Shown here piece by piece: positions 5,100 to 8,195 of a DNA stretch of 8,195 nucleotides. The notes under the pieces are model-generated. The model saw only the letters and a list, made by a program, of their open reading frames with translations, was not told where the DNA came from and did no database searches. Made by a program: the position numbers and the translations under genes. Every line of letters begins with the position of its first letter. The stretch's first letter is position 1. The DNA comes from Propionibacterium sp. (lineage in GTDB: Bacteria; Actinomycetota; Actinomycetes; Propionibacteriales; Propionibacteriaceae), in assembly GCA_012719335.1 (NCBI GenBank), contig JAAYAO010000384.1, forward strand, positions 1 to 8,195. The letters are read 5' to 3'.

Positions 5100-6214
5100 G
5101 CGGGACGGACGAGACGGAGCGGCAGGCCCGGCTGGCGTTGAGCTGCGTGGTGGAGGCCGGTGACCCGGAGGTCACCGGATGGGTGGCTCGCGAGGGCGCG
5201 CAACAGGTCTGGGCGGAGCTGCGGGCCGGCAGCACCGAATCGCGCTGGAACCGTCGGGCGGGGCTGTTCGACCCCGACCCGGTGCTCGACCTGGCCGACC
5301 GGGCCCGAGTGCGGTTCGTGATCCCGGGCGACGCCGAATGGCCGGACGGATTGTCCGACCTGGCTCTGGCATCCCCGGTGCGCAACCACGGCGGGATGCC
5401 CTACGGGCTGTGGCTGCGCGGGGCCGGCAACCTGGCGGAGATCAGCCGACGCTCGGTGGCGGTGGTCGGGTCACGGGCCGCCACCCCCTACGGCATCGAG
5501 GTGGCCGCGCATCTGGCCGCCGAACTGCAGGACGACCGCTGGCGGGTGATCTCCGGCGGGGCCTACGGCATCGACGCCGCAGCCCACCGCGGAGCGTTGG
5601 CGATGGACGCCCCCACGGTGGCGGTGCTGGCCTGCGGGCCCGACCGGCCGTACCCGACCGGCAATCAGACAATGTTCGAACAGATCATGGAACACGGCCT
5701 GCTGGTCTCGGAACAGCCACCGGGGGAGCGCCCCACCAAACCCCGGTTCCTGAGCCGCAACAGGGTGATCGCCGCACTGTCGACCGGGGCGGTGGTGGTC
5801 GAGGGGGCACTGCGGTCGGGTAGTCGCAGCACCGCCACCTGGGCCGGCCGCTGCGGGCGACCGCTGATGGCGGTACCGGGGTCGGTGTTCGCCTCCGAAT
5901 CGTTCACCCCGCATGCCCTGATCCGTGACCAGGAGGCGGTGCTGGTGGCCGACGCCGCACAGGTGCGGGAGGTGGTCGGGGCGTTCGGTGACGACTGCCT
6001 GCCCTTCGAGCGTGGCCCGGAACGTCCGCTGGATCGGCTCGACCCGGCCGAGGTCGACGTGTACGAAGCCCTGCCGGCCCGGGGCGGACGCAGCGCGGAG
6101 GAGCTGTCCATCCGGGCCGGGCTGGCCCTGCCCACCTGTCTGTCGGCCCTGGCCACCCTGCAGGTGGCCGGGTTGGTCACCCGAACGGCGGACGGACGGT
6201 GGTGCCTGGGGTGA
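5096..6214 (+). CDS. dprA: DNA-processing protein DprA/Smf
   Basis: A 372-residue cytoplasmic protein of the family that binds incoming single-stranded DNA and loads RecA during transformation; many non-competent bacteria also keep it. The extended Rossmann-like domain shows VAVVGSRAATPYG (121-133), VISGGAYGIDAAAHRGAL (SGG-x-x-GID at 153-160), VLACGPDRPYPTGN, SRNRVIAALSTGAVVVEG (RNR at 221-223) and RPLMAVPGS. An N-terminal region of about 100 residues with a SAM-like helical character precedes it, and a winged-helix domain, AEVDVYEALPARGGRSAEEL onward, ends it. I chose ATG 5096 because it overlaps the comM stop (ATGA); a longer upstream frame only repeats comM sequence. A perfect inverted repeat follows the stop. 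Confidence 0.96.
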   Translation: MSGTDETERQARLALSCVVEAGDPEVTGWVAREGAQQVWAELRAGSTESRWNRRAGLFDPDPVLDLADRARVRFVIPGDAEWPDGLSDLALASPVRNHGGMPYGLWLRGAGNLAEISRRSVAVVGSRAATPYGIEVAAHLAAELQDDRWRVISGGAYGIDAAAHRGALAMDAPTVAVLACGPDRPYPTGNQTMFEQIMEHGLLVSEQPPGERPTKPRFLSRNRVIAALSTGAVVVEGALRSGSRSTATWAGRCGRPLMAVPGSVFASESFTPHALIRDQEAVLVADAAQVREVVGAFGDDCLPFERGPERPLDRLDPAEVDVYEALPARGGRSAEELSIRAGLALPTCLSALATLQVAGLVTRTADGRWCLG

Positions 6215-6235
6215 ACCTGAACCCGGCAACGACGA

Positions 6236-6264
6236 AGCGGCGGACCCGTGGTGGGTCCGCCGCT
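6236..6264. terminator. Bidirectional terminator between convergent dprA and GNAT gene
   Basis: AGCGGCGGACCC (6236-6247) and GGGTCCGCCGCT (6253-6264) form a perfect 12-bp stem with a 5-nt loop. Neither side has a U-tract. Its place between two convergent genes, 22 nt after the dprA stop and 50 nt after the GNAT stop on the other strand, supports a stop for both. Confidence 0.8.
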
Positions 6265-6314
6265 CGGAATGGATTCACGGGCCGGGCACGGAGGGTGCCG
6301 CGGCGGGGCAGCGA

Positions 6315-6614
6315 TCAGATGACGTCGGTGTACTCGGGGTGATCGCGCAGGAAACGCTGGGTGTAGGCGCATTGCGGTACGGCGCTGAGCCCGCGCAGGC
6401 GCACATCGTCCAGGGCGAAGCGCGTCAGGGCCCGGGCGATACCGGTGCGACGTACATGGTCAGCGGTTTCGGTGTGGGTGATGACGACCTTACGGCCGTT
6501 CATCCGGTAATTGATGCGGCCGACGATCTCGCCATTGAGTTCGGCCCGGTACTGGGATTCATCAGCCAGGTGAACGAGATTGGGCACTGTGGTGTTCCTT
6601 GTTTCGGGTTCCAT
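6315..6614 (-). CDS. Small GNAT-family N-acetyltransferase (YjdJ / Acetyltransf_CG type)
   Basis: A 99-residue protein of the short GNAT subfamily that is essentially one compact acetyl-CoA-binding domain. The family pattern runs EIVGRINYRMNG, then VVITHTETADHVRRTGIARAL (acetyl-CoA loop RRTGIA, 55-60), LDDVRLRGLSAVPQCAY with the conserved Cys82, and the HPEY motif (92-95) near the end. The acyl acceptor is unknown. ATG at 6614 has a purine-rich GAGAGGA (minus strand, about 6624-6630) at suitable distance. An in-frame GTG at 6587-6585 after AAGGA is a possible later start that would remove nine poorly conserved residues. The gene converges on dprA and diverges from metB, so it seems to be a single-gene unit. 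Confidence 0.9.
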   Translation of the reverse strand: MEPETRNTTVPNLVHLADESQYRAELNGEIVGRINYRMNGRKVVITHTETADHVRRTGIARALTRFALDDVRLRGLSAVPQCAYTQRFLRDHPEYTDVI

Positions 6615-6708
6615 CGGTGGAGTTCCTCTCCACGATCTTCAGTCTGCCCGTCGCCGTGATGCTCGCACCACACCGACAGGCAGTGGCACGGGACGTTCAT
6701 CGGCCCGT

Positions 6709-6735
6709 CATGTGGACGCCATGGGGCGCCACATG
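6709..6735. promoter_or_regulatory. Inverted repeat upstream of metB (candidate operator)
   Basis: CATGTGG (6709-6715) and CCACATG (6729-6735) are perfect inverted arms. With A6716 bulged out, CGCC (6717-6720) and GGCG (6725-6728) extend the pairing to 11 bp around ATGG. The arms lie over and just upstream of the expected -35 region of the metB promoter, so a repressor site is possible. It would also be in the leader of any minus-strand transcript started further up toward metB. Confidence 0.45.
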
Positions 6736-6739
6736 CCAA

Positions 6740-6757
6740 CAAGCTTAGCTTGCCTTC
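6740..6757 (+). promoter_or_regulatory. Candidate leaderless metB promoter with palindromic -10 region
   Basis: TAGCTT (6746-6751) fits the TANNNT -10 pattern and is followed by 6 nt and then the metB ATG, the spacing expected if transcription starts at the A of the start codon. No Shine-Dalgarno is present upstream, which supports a leaderless mRNA. The -10 lies within a perfect odd palindrome, CAAGCT-T-AGCTTG (6740-6752), which could be an operator. No good -35 is seen. Confidence 0.5.
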
Positions 6758-7912
6758 ATGACGAACGACGCCTTCGGCACTCGCGCCGTGCACGCCGGGC
6801 TCGACCCGGACCCGGCCACCGGCGCGGTGGTGCAGCCGATCTACTGGACGTCGACCTACCAGCAGGACGCCCCGGGACAGTTGCGTTCCGGGTACGAGTA
6901 CGGTCGGGCGGCACATCCGAACCGCACCGCCCTGCAAACCCAACTGGCCTCCCTCGAGGGTGGGGAGCACGCCTTCGCCTTCACCTCCGGGTTGGCCGCC
7001 GAGGACGTGCTGCTGCGCGGCCTGCTGGGCCCCGACGGCCGACTGGTCGTGGGCCGCGACGCCTACGGCGGCACGCTGCGGCTGTTCCGCCGGGTACACG
7101 CCGACTGGCGGATCGACGTGCGGGTGGTGGACCTCACCGACCATGACGCGGTCGCCGCGGCCCTGGCTGGTGCGAAGAATGCGGTGCTGTGGGTGGAGAC
7201 CCCGTCCAACCCGTGGATGACCGTGCACGACATCGCCGCGCTGACCGACATCGCCCGGGGCACCGGGGCCCGGGTGGTGGTGGACAACACCTTCGCCTCC
7301 CCGGTCCTGCAACAGCCCTTGGCGCTGGGCGCCGACGTGGTCGTCCACTCGACCACCAAGTACCTCGGCGGGCACTCCGACGTGGTCGGTGGTGCCCTGA
7401 TCGTCAACGACCCGGAGCTGGCCGAAACCCTGGCCTTCCTGCACAACGCCACCGGCGCCGGCGCGGCCCCGATGGACTGCTGGTTGACCAGCCGCGGCAT
7501 CAAGACCCTGCAGGTGCGGATGGAACGGCACTGCAGCAACGCCCGGGCGGTCGCGGAGTTCCTGGCCGACCATCCGGCGGTCTCGGCGGTGCACTACCCG
7601 GGGCTGCCCGATCACCCCGGCCACCACATCGCAGCCCAACAGATGAGCGACTTCGGCGGCATGGTGTCGGTGCAGTTGGCCGGTGGTGAGGCCGCCGCCC
7701 GCACCGTTGGCGCGGCGATGCGCCTGTTCGTCCTGGCCGAGTCGCTGGGCGGGGTCGAATCGTTGGTGTGCCACCCCGCCACGATGACCCACGCCTCCCT
7801 GGCCGGCACCGCCGAGGAGATTCCCGCCGACATGCTGCGACTGTCGGTGGGCATCGAGGATGTCGACGACCTGATCGCCGACCTCGCCCGGGGGTTGGAC
7901 CACCTCACGTAG
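6758..7912 (+). CDS. metB: Cystathionine gamma-synthase (Cys/Met metabolism PLP enzyme)
   Basis: PLP-dependent enzyme of 384 residues. It most likely joins an activated homoserine ester with cysteine to form cystathionine in methionine synthesis. The PLP lysine is Lys201 in HSTTKYLGGHSDVVGG, the PLP-pyridine aspartate is Asp176 in VVVDNTFASP, and the active-site loop ESLGGVESLVCHPATMTHAS and LSVGIED near the end are typical. The sequence follows the M. tuberculosis MetB pattern closely, including YPGLPDHPGHHIAAQQM and FGGMVSVQL. Cystathionine gamma-lyase or homocysteine-forming relatives cannot be fully excluded. One oddity is that the usual G-N-P-T-R after YEYGR reads A-H-P-N-R (52-56), whereas Tyr46, Tyr48 and Arg50 are kept. 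The start has no Shine-Dalgarno and fits a leaderless mRNA. The gene lies 9 nt before the next gene. Confidence 0.93.
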   Translation: MTNDAFGTRAVHAGLDPDPATGAVVQPIYWTSTYQQDAPGQLRSGYEYGRAAHPNRTALQTQLASLEGGEHAFAFTSGLAAEDVLLRGLLGPDGRLVVGRDAYGGTLRLFRRVHADWRIDVRVVDLTDHDAVAAALAGAKNAVLWVETPSNPWMTVHDIAALTDIARGTGARVVVDNTFASPVLQQPLALGADVVVHSTTKYLGGHSDVVGGALIVNDPELAETLAFLHNATGAGAAPMDCWLTSRGIKTLQVRMERHCSNARAVAEFLADHPAVSAVHYPGLPDHPGHHIAAQQMSDFGGMVSVQLAGGEAAARTVGAAMRLFVLAESLGGVESLVCHPATMTHASLAGTAEEIPADMLRLSVGIEDVDDLIADLARGLDHLT

Positions 7913-7921
7913 CCTGGGGGC
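7910..7921 (+). promoter_or_regulatory. Candidate leaderless promoter of the DUF2207 gene
   Basis: TAGCCT (7910-7915) includes the metB stop codon TAG and is followed by 6 nt and then ATG 7922, the same geometry as at metB (TAGCTT, 6 nt, ATG). The GGGGG at 7916-7920 is too close to the ATG to be a good ribosome site. No -35 is visible, so this could be coincidence and the gene may instead be cotranscribed with metB. Confidence 0.35.
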
Positions 7922-8195
7922 ATGCGCCGCTTACTCGGGATCCTGTTGACCGCGGTCGTCTGCCTGGGCTGGGCCCAGGTGTCGGCCCACGCCGACTCGC
8001 AGTGGCAGATCACTCGCTACGACATGCAGATGGTCGCCCAACGTGACGGCAGCATCGACGTCACCCTCGAGTTCGACTTCGACTTCGGACGGGAACGTGG
8101 CCACGGCCCCTTGCTGGTGTTGCCGACCCGGATGGAGGTCACCGACGACCCCGACCGCTGGCGCGTACTGGAGATCAGCGACATCGAGGCGCACA
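7922..8195 (+). CDS. DUF2207-type secreted/membrane protein, 3' truncated
   Basis: The visible 91 residues start with a signal peptide: MRR, a hydrophobic core LLGILLTAVVCLGW, and a probable cut after AHA (residue 24). The mature start, WQITRYDMQMVAQRDGSIDV, followed by LEFDFDFGRERGHGPLLVLP, fits the extracytoplasmic beta domain of DUF2207 proteins, which normally has a dGs..V.E..tydF....HGi.r.iP pattern and ends in C-terminal membrane helices; these lie beyond the window. Full members are about 550-650 residues; the function is unknown. The fourth codon is TTA, a rare leucine codon in DNA of this composition. The gene begins 9 nt after the metB stop and may be cotranscribed with it or use its own leaderless promoter. 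Confidence 0.7.
   Translation, partial: MRRLLGILLTAVVCLGWAQVSAHADSQWQITRYDMQMVAQRDGSIDVTLEFDFDFGRERGHGPLLVLPTRMEVTDDPDRWRVLEISDIEAH

Noticed and set aside
6743..6761. DtxR/IdeR iron box over the metB start (TTAGCTTGCC)
   Set aside because: Only the first half resembles TTAGGTTAGCC; the second half of the dyad is missing.
7279..7287. Fourth DnaA-box-like site, GGTGGACAA, in metB
   Set aside because: It has one mismatch and encodes the conserved Val-Asp-Asn of the PLP site, so coding explains it.
6500..7903. 467-residue open frame on the minus strand opposite metB and into the GNAT gene
   Set aside because: It overlaps well-supported metB and, in another frame, the GNAT gene; it has no family motif and shows antisense composition.
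7931..7933. TTA leucine codon at position 4 of the DUF2207 gene as bldA-type control
   Set aside because: TTA-based control is known for Streptomyces development; nothing else here points to that lineage, and one rare codon near a start is weak evidence.
1..8195. CRISPR array, insertion sequence, phage, toxin-antitoxin or anti-phage system
   Set aside because: No regularly spaced repeats, transposase, integrase or paired toxin-antitoxin frames are seen; the genes are conserved chromosomal ones with uniform composition.

Overview
The window is high-GC (about 70%), gene-dense DNA with codon use and gene order typical of Actinobacteria. The run rplS, lepB, rnhB, DUF2469 gene, yraN, comM/yifB, dprA matches, from memory, the conserved block that in Mycobacterium tuberculosis lies around Rv2904c-Rv2896c. 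DUF2469 is an essentially actinobacterial family. The intergenic repeat (GGTTGAGC..TCGAAACC) and the candidate leaderless promoters also fit. A member of the Propionibacteriales or a nearby order is plausible, but the sequence alone does not fix the genus.

Layout. Bases 1-610 hold the 3' part of a Nit1/Nit2-type carbon-nitrogen hydrolase. Bases 611-946 are a gene-free stretch with a cluster of REP-like repeats followed by the promoter and leader of rplS. rplS ends at a strong intrinsic terminator (1312-1341). lepB, rnhB and the DUF2469 gene then follow with 0-nt spacing and an ATGA overlap. After a 62-nt gap holding a perfect DnaA box and a hairpin, yraN, comM and dprA follow, joined by two ATGA overlaps. 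A perfect 12-bp inverted repeat ends this block. It faces a small GNAT-family gene on the minus strand. A divergent spacer with two inverted repeats leads to metB (cystathionine gamma-synthase), then to the 5' end of a DUF2207-type secreted or membrane protein that runs off the window.

How the genes work together. rplS is ribosomal, lepB handles secreted proteins, and rnhB removes RNA from DNA. comM and dprA act on incoming or recombining single-stranded DNA, and YraN is a nuclease-fold partner of unknown role. The yraN-comM-dprA unit therefore looks like a translationally coupled DNA-recombination/processing operon.

I see no mobile element, CRISPR array, phage gene or tRNA/rRNA gene, and no evidence of a wholly new system. 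The most unusual signals are non-coding: two perfect DnaA boxes 43 bp apart around the DUF2469/yraN junction (a third lies in comM), a short/long pair of REP-like repeats, and identical leaderless promoter geometry at metB and the DUF2207 gene with a palindrome over the metB -10 box.
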